From: DASWOJ01 sp964242415
GTDB taxonomy: Bacteria; Pseudomonadota; Alphaproteobacteria; Acetobacterales; Acetobacteraceae
Direction of reading: 5' to 3'
Length of the DNA stretch: 64,000 nt
Assembly (NCBI GenBank): GCA_964242415.1
Contig: CAXTAT010000001.1
Span: forward strand, 186,001 to 250,000
Part shown: positions 26,965-36,249 of the stretch, piece by piece
How the letters are laid out: each line of letters begins with the position of its first letter
Position numbering within the stretch: position 1 is the first letter of the stretch
Notes under the pieces: generated by a model
Told to the model about the DNA's origin: nothing
The model's database searches: none
Seen by the model: the letters and a program-made list of their open reading frames with translations, nothing else
Position numbers and translations under genes: made by a program

Positions 26965-27547
26965 GCCCGTCCCGGCCCACGGCGACGCGGGCGGCCGACA
27001 GGGTGCCGTCGGCCGACGTCTGCGCGCCGATGAACACATGCGCGCCGGGCGTCAGCATGTCCGTCGTGCCCGGCGCGAACGTCACGACCTGCGCGGCGGC
27101 GGGCACGGAGACCTTCAGCTTCTCGCCCTTGGCGTTCAGCGTCAGCTCCTGGCCTTCCACCTCGGTGGACTCGGACTCGATGGTCGCGTTGGTCATGGTG
27201 CTCTCGGGCATCAGGTCCCAGGGATAGTGGCCCTCCCCCGTGCCGCGCATGGCCTCGGGGAAGATCAGCACCTCGACGGCGCGCAGGTTGGTCTTGGGGC
27301 CGGTGGCGGCGGTGCCGATGAAGGTGCCGGGCTTGGCGTCGGCCAGCAGGGCAGGGATCACGGCGGCCACGGTGTAGTTGGGCGCCAACTGGATGCGCAG
27401 CGTGTCGCCCTCGCGCGCCAGCACGGTCAGGGTGTTGCCCTCCAGCGCCTGCACGGTGCCGCGGATGCGGCGGACCGGCGTTTGCGCGGCGGCGTTCAGG
27501 CTGATGGCGAGGGTGGCCAGCAAGGCAAGCATGATCGGGCGGCGCAT
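26948..27547 (-). CDS. Secreted protein of unknown function
   Basis: 199 residues with a signal peptide (MRRPIMLALLATLAISLNAAA). The mature part is mostly beta-strand-like, with two similar halves (RRIRGTVQALEGNTLTVLAREGDTLRIQL and ATIESESTEVEGQELTLNAKGEKLKVSV), each ending in an 'aqvvtfapgt'-type segment, as in OB-fold DUF5666-like domains. GAGG lies seven bases before the ATG. The 3' end overlaps the convergent GNAT gene. The role is unknown. Confidence 0.78.
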   Translation of the reverse strand: MRRPIMLALLATLAISLNAAAQTPVRRIRGTVQALEGNTLTVLAREGDTLRIQLAPNYTVAAVIPALLADAKPGTFIGTAATGPKTNLRAVEVLIFPEAMRGTGEGHYPWDLMPESTMTNATIESESTEVEGQELTLNAKGEKLKVSVPAAAQVVTFAPGTTDMLTPGAHVFIGAQTSADGTLSAARVAVGRDGLTPPM

Positions 27548-27620
27548 GTGGTGGTCCTCATCTCAGGGCATGTACGTCATCGCACGGGTTGGGAGCTTTG
27601 TTCACCCCCACCCTAATCGC

Positions 27621-27766
27621 TGCTCCCTCTCCCTCCGGGAGAGGGCCGGGGTGAGGGAAGCGGCAAGAGCCGAACTGCAGGTGTTTGGGGGCGGGTGCCG
27701 TCCTCGACCAGCACACCAGGTGCCTCCCCCCTTCACTCCGGCCCTCTCCCGGCGGGAGAGGGAGAA
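27621..27766. repeat. REPIN-like element, copy 5
   Basis: Paired arms between the divergently oriented secreted-protein and dipeptidase genes. The right arm is degenerate (cttcactccggccctctcccggcgg). Confidence 0.8.
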
Positions 27767-27852
27767 CATGCCGTCCCCACACCACCAATGATCACCCCGC
27801 CCAGCCAAGCACCCGCTTGACCCGGCCCGCCGCATCTGCCGCAATCCGCCGC

Positions 27853-29910
27853 ATGGACAGCAGCAACCCCCTCCTCCAAACCTGGACCACACCCTTCCAG
27901 GTTCCGCCCTTCGACCTGATCCGCCCGGAGCACTTCGCCCCGGCCTTCGACCAGGCCATGCGTGAGCACCTGGCCGAAACCGCCGCCATCGGCGCCGACC
28001 CCGCCCCGCCCAGCTTCGCCAACACCGTCGAGGCTCTGCAACGCAGCGGGCGCCTGCTGGACCGCACCTCGGCCGTGTTCTCCAACCTGGTCGTTAGCCT
28101 CGGCGGCGACGCGCTGCAGGCCATCGACGTCGAGATGTCGCCCAAGCTGGCGCAGCACGCCATGACCGTCGCCCTAGACCCGGCGCTGTTCGCCCGCATC
28201 GACGCCCTGCACCGCCAGCGCGACGCCCTGGACCTCGACACCGACCAGCGCCGCCTGCTGGACCGGATGCACCTGAACCTGGTCCGCGCCGGCGCCGCCC
28301 TGCCGCCGGAGGGCCGGGCGCGCATGGCCGCCATCACCGAGCGCCTGGCCGTGCTGCACACCGAGTTCGGCCAGAACGTGCTGCATGACGAGAAGGTCTG
28401 GCACCTGCCGCTGGCGGAGGCCGACCTGGACGGCCTGCCCGACGACCTCCGCGCTGCCATGCGGCAGGCCGCCGCCGAGCGCGGCCTGAACGGTTACGCC
28501 GTCACCCTGGCGCGGTCGCTCGTGGAGCCGTTCCTGACCTTTGCAAGCCGGCGCGACCTGCGGCAGGTGGCCTACGAGGCATGGACCGCCCGTGGCGCGC
28601 AGGACGGCCCGCATGACAACCGGCCGCTGATCCCCGAAATCCTGGCGCTGCGGGCGGAGCGTGCGGCCCTGCTCGGCTATCCCAGCTTCGCCGAGTTCCG
28701 CCTGGCCGACACCATGGCCGGCACGCCCGCCGCCGCCGAGGGCCTGCTGGCCGAGGTCTGGGAACCCGCCAAGCGCAAGGCCGCCCGCGAGCGCGACCGC
28801 CTGCTGGAGGTCGCCCGCGCCGAGGGCTTCAACGGCGCCCTGGCCCCGTGGGACTGGCGCCTGTATGCGGAGAAGGTGCGCCGGGCCGACTACGCCATCG
28901 ACGAGGGCGAGCTGAAGCCATACTTCGAGCTGGGCAACATCCAGGCCGCCGCATTCGACACCGCCGGCCGCCTGTTCGGCCTGCAGTTCCTGCCGCGCCC
29001 GGACCTGCCGGCCTATCACCCCGACGTGCAAGCGTGGGAGGTGCGGGACGCGGCCGGGCACGTCGGCGTGTTCCTGGCCGACAACTACGCCCGCGCCGAC
29101 AAGCGGTCCGGCGCATGGATGAGCAGCTACCGCGACCAGGAGGCGATGGACGCCCCTGACTTCTCGACATCGGTCTCGCCGGTCATCATCAACAACAACA
29201 ACTTCGCCCGCGGCGAGCCGACGCTGCTGAGCTTCGGCGACGCGGAGACCCTGTTCCATGAGTTCGGCCACGCGCTGCACGGCCTGCTGAGCCGGGTGCG
29301 CTACCCCGCGCAGTCGGGAACGGGCGTGCGGCGGGACTTCGTGGAGTTCCCCTCCCAGGTGCTGGAGCACTGGCTGTCGGCGCCGGACACCCTGCGCCGC
29401 TACGCGTTGCACCATGCGACGGGCACCCCCATCCCAGAGGCGCTGATCGAGCGGCTGCTGGCAGCGCGCGGGTTCAACCAGGGCTTTGCCAGCGTCGAGT
29501 ACACCGCCGCCGCGCTGATCGACATGGCGCTGCACGCCGGCCCGGCGCTGGATGGCCCAAATGGCATGAAGGCCGGCGGGATCGAGGCGTTCGAGGCCGG
29601 CTTCCTGGCCCGCATCGGCATGCCGGCCGAGATCGGCATCCGCCACCGGCCCGCGCACTTCCAGCACCTGTTCGCCGGGGGCGGGTATGCGGCAGGCTAT
29701 TATTCTTACATGTGGTCCGAGGTGCTAGACGCTGATGGGTGGGAGGCGTTCGAGGAGGCTGGCGACCCCTTCGACCCCGCCATCGCCGCCCGGCTGCGGA
29801 CGGTGCTGGCCGCGGGGGACACGCAGGACCCGATGGCGCTATACGCCGGCTTCCGCGGCCGCCCACCCAGCACCGCAGCCCTGCTGCGGAGCCGCGACCT
29901 CGTGGAGTAG
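27853..29910 (+). CDS. dcp: M3 family peptidyl-dipeptidase / oligopeptidase
   Basis: 685 residues, the length of Dcp/OpdA enzymes. Zinc motif HEFGHALHGLLS at residues 469-473 onward, followed by VRRDFVEFPSQVLEHW (third ligand region), and the C-terminal YYSYMWSEVLDADGWEAF typical of this clade. It begins QTWTTPFQVPPFDLIRPEHFAPAFDQAM, as in Dcp. No signal peptide, so it is cytoplasmic. Dcp and OpdA are hard to separate by eye; the lack of a long N-terminal extension and the FDxIRPEHFAPAF start favour Dcp. It is the second M3 peptidase in the window after pepF. Confidence 0.88.
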   Translation: MDSSNPLLQTWTTPFQVPPFDLIRPEHFAPAFDQAMREHLAETAAIGADPAPPSFANTVEALQRSGRLLDRTSAVFSNLVVSLGGDALQAIDVEMSPKLAQHAMTVALDPALFARIDALHRQRDALDLDTDQRRLLDRMHLNLVRAGAALPPEGRARMAAITERLAVLHTEFGQNVLHDEKVWHLPLAEADLDGLPDDLRAAMRQAAAERGLNGYAVTLARSLVEPFLTFASRRDLRQVAYEAWTARGAQDGPHDNRPLIPEILALRAERAALLGYPSFAEFRLADTMAGTPAAAEGLLAEVWEPAKRKAARERDRLLEVARAEGFNGALAPWDWRLYAEKVRRADYAIDEGELKPYFELGNIQAAAFDTAGRLFGLQFLPRPDLPAYHPDVQAWEVRDAAGHVGVFLADNYARADKRSGAWMSSYRDQEAMDAPDFSTSVSPVIINNNNFARGEPTLLSFGDAETLFHEFGHALHGLLSRVRYPAQSGTGVRRDFVEFPSQVLEHWLSAPDTLRRYALHHATGTPIPEALIERLLAARGFNQGFASVEYTAAALIDMALHAGPALDGPNGMKAGGIEAFEAGFLARIGMPAEIGIRHRPAHFQHLFAGGGYAAGYYSYMWSEVLDADGWEAFEEAGDPFDPAIAARLRTVLAAGDTQDPMALYAGFRGRPPSTAALLRSRDLVE

Positions 29911-29918
29911 CACCCTCC

Positions 29919-30063
29919 TTCTCCCTCTCCCTCTGGGAGAGGGCCGGGGTGAGGGAAGCGGCAAACACCAAGCCACGCCCAATTGCGCCGGCTTCCTACG
30001 TAGGCAACGTCGGCTCGTGCGGCTTCCCTCACCCCGGCCCTCTCCCGAAGGGAGAGGGAGCAG
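29919..30063. repeat. REPIN-like element, copy 6
   Basis: One of the best-preserved copies: inverse arms, including the inner gcggc/gccgc parts, between dcp and the first ABC permease gene. Confidence 0.88.
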
Positions 30064-30113
30064 AACCAGGTTGGCATGGTTGCTGCACGCTTGGTTGCAG
30101 CATAGGGGACCCC

Positions 30114-30935
30114 ATGACGCAACACCGCGCACCAGCCAATGAGGTGGCCATGCAATGGCTGGTGCGCCTCCTCTCCGGCGTTGGCCTCGCCATCATCTTC
30201 GTCCCCCTGCTGCTGACCCTCTACCTCAGCGTGTTCGACGAGACCCTGATCGCCTTCCCCCCGCACGGCTACACCCTGCGCTGGTACGCCCGCATCCTGC
30301 CGGAGTTCGGCCCGGCGCTCCGCACCAGCCTGCTGACCGCCCTGGCAGCCGTCGCGGTCAGCGTCGCCGCAGGCGTGCCCGCCAGCATCGGCCTGTCCCG
30401 CCTCCGCCGTGGCCGCGGCGCGATGTCCACCCTGCTGCTGGCGCCGCTCACCGTGCCGGGCATTGCCATCGGCCTGGGCATCTACGTGCTGGCCGTCCTG
30501 ATCGAGGAACGCACGGAGTGGCCGCTCAGCGGCTCCATCCCCGTCATGGTCGCCGCACACGCCTTGATCGCGCTGCCCTGGGTGGTGCGGCTGTGCCTGG
30601 CCGCCCTCGCCAACGCGGACCCGGCGGCCGAGGAGGCGGCGGCCAGCCTCGGCGCCCCGCCCTGGCAGGTGGTGCGGCGCGTCACCCTGCCGGCCATGCG
30701 CGGCGGCATCGTCGCCGGGGCGCTGTTCGCCTTCATCGTGTCGTTCGAGAACCTGGAGATGACGCTGTTCCTGACGGCCCCAGGCACGACGACGCTGCCG
30801 ATCGCGGTGCTGCAATACCTGCAGTATCACATCGACCCGCTGGTGGCCGCCGTGGCGGTGGCGCAGGTGCTGCTGATCGGCGGCGCGCTGCTGCTGCTCG
30901 ACAACCAGGTACGGATCGCTGGGGCTGTTGCATGA
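30114..30935 (+). CDS. ABC transporter permease (PotC-like)
   Basis: 273 residues, six membrane helices and the cytoplasmic EAA loop EEAAASLGAPPWQVVRRVTLPAMRGGIVAG that contacts the ATPase. It belongs to the polyamine/Fe/thiamine-type binding-protein-dependent importers. The ATG at 30114 has AGGGGA just upstream. The first gene of a four-gene importer: permease, ATPase, binding protein, second permease. The ATPase gene begins 22 bases downstream. Confidence 0.9.
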   Translation: MTQHRAPANEVAMQWLVRLLSGVGLAIIFVPLLLTLYLSVFDETLIAFPPHGYTLRWYARILPEFGPALRTSLLTALAAVAVSVAAGVPASIGLSRLRRGRGAMSTLLLAPLTVPGIAIGLGIYVLAVLIEERTEWPLSGSIPVMVAAHALIALPWVVRLCLAALANADPAAEEAAASLGAPPWQVVRRVTLPAMRGGIVAGALFAFIVSFENLEMTLFLTAPGTTTLPIAVLQYLQYHIDPLVAAVAVAQVLLIGGALLLLDNQVRIAGAVA

Positions 30936-30957
30936 GCGGGCACAGGAGCAATCCGGC

Positions 30958-32121
30958 ATGAGCCGGCTGACCCTGGACCGCCTGGGCAAGCGCTACGGCA
31001 GGGCCACCGCGGTGGACGCGGTCAGCCTGGACATCGCCGAGGGCGAGATGGTGGTGCTGCTCGGCCCCTCCGGCTGCGGCAAGACGACGACGCTGCGCAT
31101 GGTCGCCGGCTTCGTCGCCGCCAGCACGGGGGACGTACGGCTGGACGGCGCCAGCATCCTCGGCTTGCCGCCGCACCGGCGGGACATGGGGCTGGTGTTC
31201 CAGGGCTACGCGCTGTTCCCGCACCTGACGGTGGCGCGCAACGTCGCCTTCGGGCTGGAGATGCGCGGCGTGGCCGGGCCTGCGCGTGAGGCCCGCGTGG
31301 CGGAGATGCTGCGCCTGACCCGCATCGAGGCCCTGGCCGGCCGCCTGCCCCGGCAGTTGTCGGGCGGCCAGCAGCAGCGGGTGGCGCTGGCCCGGGCGCT
31401 GGCGATCCAGCCCCGCGTGCTGCTGCTCGACGAGCCGCTGTCCAACCTGGACGCCGCGCTGCGGGCCGAGGTCGGGCGCGACATCCGGCTGCTGCAGCGC
31501 GCGTCCGGCCTCACGACGGTGATGGTGACGCACGACCAGGACGAGGCGATGGCGATGGCCGACCGCCTGGTGGTGATGCAGGACGGCCGCGTGCAGCAGT
31601 GCGGGACGCAGGCGGACCTATATGAGCGCCCGGCGACCCCCTTCGTCGCCGGGTTCATCGGGCGCAGCAACATCGTGCCGGGAATCCTGGCGCCGTGGGG
31701 CGGCCAGCAGGAGGCGCCGCGCCGCGCTCCGGATGGCGAGAACGGCGGCCTGGCGGTGCTGGCAGACGGGGCGGTGCTGCGGCTGGCGGGACGCTACGCC
31801 GGGACAGGGGCCTGCACGCTGGCGCTGCGGCCCGAACGGCTGGCGCTGGCGCCCGCCGGGCTGGATGGACCCGGCACCGCCGCCGGCACGGTGGAGCTGG
31901 CGAGCTACCTGGGAGCGGTGCGGGAGCACTTGGTCCGCCTCGCGCCCAACCTGCGCGTCGTGCTGCGGGACGCCACGACCGGCGCCGGGCGGCTGCACGC
32001 GGCGGGCGAGGCTGTTACGCTGCGCTGGAACACCGGGGCGGAGCGGCTGTTCGACGGGTCCGGCGCCCCGCTGCCGTGCCTGCACCCCGAGGCTGACATA
32101 GGAGCGACCCAACATGCGTGA
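30958..32121 (+). CDS. ABC transporter ATP-binding protein (PotA-like)
   Basis: 387 residues. Walker A GPSGCGKTT, Q-loop GLVFQGYALFPHLTV, signature LSGGQQQRVALARAL, Walker B VLLLDEPLSNLDAALR, H-loop VMVTHDQDEAM, then a C-terminal TOBE-like domain (~260-387) ending in a histidine-rich tail. This is the importer's ATPase. The start at 30958 has AGGAG eight bases upstream; an in-frame ATG ten codons earlier overlaps the permease gene. Its 3' end overlaps the next gene by eight bases. Confidence 0.92.
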   Translation: MSRLTLDRLGKRYGRATAVDAVSLDIAEGEMVVLLGPSGCGKTTTLRMVAGFVAASTGDVRLDGASILGLPPHRRDMGLVFQGYALFPHLTVARNVAFGLEMRGVAGPAREARVAEMLRLTRIEALAGRLPRQLSGGQQQRVALARALAIQPRVLLLDEPLSNLDAALRAEVGRDIRLLQRASGLTTVMVTHDQDEAMAMADRLVVMQDGRVQQCGTQADLYERPATPFVAGFIGRSNIVPGILAPWGGQQEAPRRAPDGENGGLAVLADGAVLRLAGRYAGTGACTLALRPERLALAPAGLDGPGTAAGTVELASYLGAVREHLVRLAPNLRVVLRDATTGAGRLHAAGEAVTLRWNTGAERLFDGSGAPLPCLHPEADIGATQHA

Positions 32122-33151
32122 CCCGACCCGCCGCGCCGTGCTCGCCGCCGCCGCCAGTGCCGCCGCCCTGTCCACCAGCCGCCCGGCTGCCGCCGCCGAG
32201 CAGATCGTGGTTGCGACCTGGGGCGGCGACTACGCCAACCTGCTGCGCGCCAACGTGGACGATCCCCTGATGACGCCGCAGGGCATCACCGTCGTGCAGG
32301 ACACCGGGGACGAGGACCCACGCGTGGCCAAGCTGTTCGCCCAGCGCCGCCTGCCGCGTGGCGCCGCGGACGTGGTGTGCCTGCAGGCCGTGCGCGCGCA
32401 CGAGGTGGACCAGGCTGGGCTGCTGGAGCCGCTGGACGCCACGAAGGTGCCCAACCTGGCGCACGTCCTGCCGAACCTGCGGACTGCGTTCTACGGCCCG
32501 CACATCTACAGTCCGCAGGTCATCATCTACAATCCCGACAAGGTGCCGGACCCGCCGCGCACCTTCACCGACTTGCTGGACCCCAGGTGGCATGGCCGCG
32601 TCGGCGTGGCTGACATCAACTACTTCTACATCATGATGGCCGCCGCCATGGCCACGTCCGGCAGCCCCGAGACGGTGGACACCGACGCCGCGCACGACCT
32701 GGTGCTGAAGCTGAACGCCAACGGGCTGCGGCTGTATCCGTCCACCGACAGCATCGGCGCCGGGGTGAAGTCGGGGGAGATCGACGTCGGCCTGATGTGG
32801 CTGGCCCGCGTCATCATGTGGCAGAACGCCGGCATCCCCGTGCGGGCGCAGTTCCCCACTGAGGGTTCGGTGCTGTACCTGTCCGGCATGGTGGTGCCGA
32901 AGAACGCCGCCAACAAGCCGGCCGCCTACCGTTACCTGGACGCCATGATGCAGCCCTCGGCACAGCATGGGTTCGCCGAGCGCATGGGCTACTTGCCGAC
33001 CGTGGACGACGCGCCGCTGACGGGTGCGCTTGGGCAGCGCCTGGCCCTGCCCGACCCGGCGCCGCGGATGCTGCTGCCGGACTATGGCGTCGTCGGCAAG
33101 TTGCAGGGACCGGCGTCCGACTGGTGGAAGCGCAACGTGGTGCACGCCTGA
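32114..33151 (+). CDS. ABC transporter substrate-binding protein (PotD-like)
   Basis: 345 residues. A twin-arginine-like signal (DPTRRAVLAAAASAAALSTSRPAAAA) precedes a type 2 periplasmic binding fold: EQIVVATWGGDYANLLRANV, DVVCLQAVRAHEVDQAGLLEPLD, YSPQVIIYNPDKVPDPPRTFTDLLDPRWHGRVGV, GEIDVGLMWLARVIMWQNAGIPVRAQFPTEGSVLYLSGMVVPKNA. The family binds polyamines, opines or related cations. Probably exported folded by Tat. Confidence 0.9.
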   Translation: MRDPTRRAVLAAAASAAALSTSRPAAAAEQIVVATWGGDYANLLRANVDDPLMTPQGITVVQDTGDEDPRVAKLFAQRRLPRGAADVVCLQAVRAHEVDQAGLLEPLDATKVPNLAHVLPNLRTAFYGPHIYSPQVIIYNPDKVPDPPRTFTDLLDPRWHGRVGVADINYFYIMMAAAMATSGSPETVDTDAAHDLVLKLNANGLRLYPSTDSIGAGVKSGEIDVGLMWLARVIMWQNAGIPVRAQFPTEGSVLYLSGMVVPKNAANKPAAYRYLDAMMQPSAQHGFAERMGYLPTVDDAPLTGALGQRLALPDPAPRMLLPDYGVVGKLQGPASDWWKRNVVHA

Positions 33152-33190
33152 GTGGCCCGCTGCCGACGCTCCCCCCTGTCTTTGCCGCTG

Positions 33191-33235
33191 CTGTCATCGC
33201 CCGTGCTGTCATCGCCCCCACTGTCATCGCCCCCA
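33191..33235. repeat. Tandem 15-bp repeat (three units)
   Basis: Units ctgtcatcgcccgtg, ctgtcatcgccccca, ctgtcatcgccccca; a fourth head (ctgtcatcgcg) is the start of the adjacent palindromic repeat. The unit therefore shares the head of that element. Confidence 0.85.
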
Positions 33236-33332
33236 CTGTCATCGCGAGAAGCGCAGCGGAGTGGCGATCCAGGAGCGGCAACCGCCGCCCTGGCCACCCT
33301 GGATTGCCGCGCCGAAGCCGGCTCGCAATGAC
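33236..33332. repeat. Second palindromic repeat family, copy A
   Basis: The left arm gtcatcgcgagaagcgcagcg... ends ggcgatccagg. The right arm ctggattgccgcgccgaagc...ggctcgcaatgac is its approximate inverse. A 32-base stretch of the right arm is identical in copy B at 53502-53604. It lies between the binding-protein gene and the second permease gene, and its right end includes the permease start codon. Confidence 0.85.
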
Positions 33333-34185
33333 GCTCGCAACGACCGGGGCCAGCGGCGCGCGGGCCAGTGCGTTCCTCGCGCCGGCCACGCTGGTCGTCG
33401 TCGTCATGCTGCTGTGCCCGCTGCTGCTGCTGCTGCGGTTCAGCCTGGACCAGTACGACCCTACCGAGCTGATGATCGAGGCGTTCACCGGCGCCAACTA
33501 CCTGCGCTTCCTGTCCGACCCGTTCTACTTGGCCGTCCTGCGGACCACGCTGGGCGTCGCCCTGCTGTCCACCGTGCTGTGCCTGGTGCTCGGCCTGCCC
33601 ATCGCCTACCGGCTGGCGCGGATGCGCGGGCGGTGGAAGGGGCCGCTGATGCTGGCCGTCGTGCTGCCGCTGTTCGTCGGCAACACCGTGCGGATGGTGG
33701 GCTGGATGATCCTGTTCGCCCATGGCGGCATGGTGGACGGCGCCGTGCGCTGGCTGGGCGGCAGCGGGCTGGAGCTGATGTACACGACGTTTGCCGTGGT
33801 CTCCGGCATCGTGTCGATCAACCTGCCCTTCGTGATCCTGACGATCCAGAGCACCATCGAGACCATCGACCCGGCCGTCGAGGAGGCCGCGCAGAGCCTG
33901 GGCGCCCCGCCGGCCCGCAGGTTCTGGCGCGTGGTGTGGCCCCTGGCGCTGCCGGGCACGCTGACGGCGGGCATCCTGTGCTTCATCCTGGCGATGAACG
34001 CCTATGCGACGCCGTACCTGCTGGGCGGCCCGCGGTTCCAGATGATGGCGCCGCTGCTGTACTGGGAGTTCAGCACGAACAACAACTGGCCGTTCGCCTC
34101 GGCGATGGCGCTGCTGCTGATGGCGACGACGCTGGTGCTGACCGCGTGCAGCGGCGCGCTGATCCCGCGGCGGCTGCGGGGGTGA
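33328..34185 (+). CDS. ABC transporter permease (PotB-like)
   Basis: 285 residues, six membrane helices, EAA loop EEAAQSLGAPPARRFWRVVWPLALPGTLTAG. Second permease of the importer. The frame is open upstream to 33124, but that part is translated repeat DNA (AVIARAVIAPTVIAPTVIARSAAEW). The first sensible start is the ATG at 33328, in the right arm of the repeat (gctcgcaATGacg). There is no clear ribosome-binding site, so this start may be weakly used or derived from the repeat insertion. Confidence 0.85.
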   Translation: MTLATTGASGARASAFLAPATLVVVVMLLCPLLLLLRFSLDQYDPTELMIEAFTGANYLRFLSDPFYLAVLRTTLGVALLSTVLCLVLGLPIAYRLARMRGRWKGPLMLAVVLPLFVGNTVRMVGWMILFAHGGMVDGAVRWLGGSGLELMYTTFAVVSGIVSINLPFVILTIQSTIETIDPAVEEAAQSLGAPPARRFWRVVWPLALPGTLTAGILCFILAMNAYATPYLLGGPRFQMMAPLLYWEFSTNNNWPFASAMALLLMATTLVLTACSGALIPRRLRG

Positions 34186-34270
34186 CGGCGGGACCGTTCG
34201 GAAGCAGCATGTGCCAGCGACGCCGCGCCGACGCTGCGAGTAAGGAGCAGATGGCATAAGGACGGCGCTG

Positions 34271-34415
34271 GCTCCCTCTCCCCCTTCGGGAGAGGGTTGG
34301 GGTGAGGGAGGCCGCACGGACCGGCCTCGGTTTCGGGCGGACCGGTCCCTATGCGCCAAGGGGCAGCGCTTGCCGCTTCCCTCACCCCTGCCCCCTCCCG
34401 GAGGAGGAGGGAGCC
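34271..34415. repeat. REPIN-like element, copy 7
   Basis: Paired arms between the convergent permease and argG genes. Its right edge is three bases from the argG stop codon. Confidence 0.85.
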
Positions 34416-34417
34416 AG

Positions 34418-35647
34418 CTACAGCGTTCCCCCGCGCCGGCCGGCCATCGCACCAAGGCGCAGGCGCAGGGCCTGCAGCTTAATAAAGCCTTGCGCGTCCA
34501 CCTGGTCATACGCGCCCTGGTCGTCCTCAAAGGTGACGACCTTCATCGAGTACAGGCTGTTCGGGCTTTCGCGCCCGATGCAGGTCACGTTGCCCTTATA
34601 CAGCTTCAACCGCACCCGGCCGCTGACGCTGCGCTGGCTCTCGTCGATGGCAGCCTGCAGCATCCGCCGCTCCGGACTGAACCAGAAGCCGTTGTAGATC
34701 AGCTCGGCGTAGCGCGGCATCAGGCTGTCCTTGAGGTGCGCGGCCTCGCGGTCCAGCGTGATGCTCTCGATGCCGCGGTGGGCGGCGAGCAGGATGGTGC
34801 CGCCGGGCGTCTCGTAAACCCCGCGCGACTTCATGCCGACGAAGCGGTTCTCCACCAGATCAAGCCGCCCGATGCCGTTGGCGCGGCCCAGCTCGTTCAG
34901 CCGGGTCAGCAGCGCCGCCGGGGACAGCGCCACCCCGTCGATGTGCGTGGGATCGCCATGCGCGAAGTCCACGCTGATGACGGTGGGGCTGTCCGGCGCG
35001 TCCTCGGGGCGGATGGTGCGCTGATACACAAACTCGGGCGCCTCCTCGGCCGGGTCCTCCAGCACCTTGCCCTCGCTGCTGCTGTGCAGCAGGTTGGCGT
35101 CCACGCTGAACGGGGCCTCGCCGCGCTTGTCCTTGGTGACGGGGATCTGGTTCAGCTCGGCGAACTCCAGCAGGCGGGTGCGGCTGGTCAGGTCCCACTC
35201 GCGCCAGGGGGCGATCACCTTGATGTCGGGCTTCAGGGCATAGTAGGCGATCTCGAACCGCACCTGGTCGTTGCCCTTGCCCGTCGCGCCATGGGCGACC
35301 GCGTCGGCGCCGACCATTTCCGCAATTTCGATCTGGCGCTGGGCGATCAAGGGGCGGGCGATGCTGGTGCCCAGCAGGTACTGCCCCTCATACAGCGTGT
35401 TGGCGCGGAACATCGGGAACACGAAGTCGCGGACAAACGTCTCGCGCAGGTCGTCGATGAAGATTTCCTTGACGCCCATCTGCTCGGCCTTGCGCCGGGC
35501 AGGCTCCAGCTCCTCGCCTTGGCCGAGGTCGGCGGTGAAGGTGACGATCTCGCATCCGTAGGTGGTCTGCAGCCAGCGCAGGATCACGCTGGTGTCCAGG
35601 CCGCCGGAGTAGGCGAGCACGACTTTCTTCACATCTTTGGCGGGCAT
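34418..35647 (-). CDS. argG: Argininosuccinate synthase
   Basis: 409 residues, the usual length. ATP-binding PP-motif AYSGGLDTSVILRWL near the start, then GATGKGNDQVRFE, IAPWREWDLTSRT, KDKRGEAPFSVDANLLHSSSEGKVLEDP, DLVENRFVGMKSRGVYETPGGTIL. It joins citrulline and aspartate to argininosuccinate in arginine synthesis. The ATG at 35647 (MPAKDVKK) follows AAAGGA; another ATG eight codons upstream is weaker. Confidence 0.96.
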   Translation of the reverse strand: MPAKDVKKVVLAYSGGLDTSVILRWLQTTYGCEIVTFTADLGQGEELEPARRKAEQMGVKEIFIDDLRETFVRDFVFPMFRANTLYEGQYLLGTSIARPLIAQRQIEIAEMVGADAVAHGATGKGNDQVRFEIAYYALKPDIKVIAPWREWDLTSRTRLLEFAELNQIPVTKDKRGEAPFSVDANLLHSSSEGKVLEDPAEEAPEFVYQRTIRPEDAPDSPTVISVDFAHGDPTHIDGVALSPAALLTRLNELGRANGIGRLDLVENRFVGMKSRGVYETPGGTILLAAHRGIESITLDREAAHLKDSLMPRYAELIYNGFWFSPERRMLQAAIDESQRSVSGRVRLKLYKGNVTCIGRESPNSLYSMKVVTFEDDQGAYDQVDAQGFIKLQALRLRLGAMAGRRGGTL

Positions 35648-35775
35648 GGGGGTCCTTTGGGGCTGACTCATCAGGGCTACCCTATCGCGGGACGCATCGG
35701 CAAGCCGTAGGGTGCTCCGGCGCAAGGTGCCCCGCTCCCAGCAGCAGGAGCAAGCCGTCGCCCGGAGGTGTCGCC

Positions 35776-36249
35776 GTGCCCGACTTGGAACACCCCGCCG
35801 CCACCCCGCTCGACCGCGCCTGGCAGGCTGCGTTCCGCCTTGGCTTCCCGCTCGCCTGCGCCTGGTGGCGGTTGCGGCGGCCCCCGCACCAGGGCGCGCT
35901 GGTCGCGGTCCACGCCGGCCCATCGCTGCTGCTGGTGCGCGCCTCCTACCGGGCGGGGTGGTCGTTCCCCGGCGGCGGCGTCCGCCGTGACGAGGCGCCC
36001 GAGGCCGCAGCCCGGCGCGAGCTGGCGGAGGAAACCGGCCTGGCCGCGCCCGTCCTGCGCCCGGCCGGCGTGCTGTGCGGCCCCTGGGACGGCCGCCGCG
36101 ACCGGGTTCATTTCTTCACCCTGCACCTGGACCGCCTGCCGCCGCTGCGGTTGGACAACCGGGAGACCGTCGCGGCCCGGCTGGTCCCCGTGGACGTGGC
36201 GCGCCGGATGCGGCTGACCGGTCCGGTGGCGGCCTACCTACAGGCCTAA
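35776..36249 (+). CDS. Nudix hydrolase
   Basis: 157 residues. The complete Nudix box GGGVRRDEAPEAAARRELAEETGL (G-x5-E-x7-REL-x2-EE-x-G) shows a metal-dependent pyrophosphohydrolase acting on nucleoside-diphosphate-linked compounds. A short hydrophobic region precedes it (FRLGFPLACAWWRL). GTG start with GGAGGTG upstream. Divergent from argG; its 3' end overlaps the convergent helix-turn-helix gene by four bases. Confidence 0.9.
   Translation: MPDLEHPAATPLDRAWQAAFRLGFPLACAWWRLRRPPHQGALVAVHAGPSLLLVRASYRAGWSFPGGGVRRDEAPEAAARRELAEETGLAAPVLRPAGVLCGPWDGRRDRVHFFTLHLDRLPPLRLDNRETVAARLVPVDVARRMRLTGPVAAYLQA

Noticed and set aside
33124..33327. N-terminal extension of the second ABC permease
   Set aside because: It is translated tandem and palindromic repeat DNA, not found in permeases.
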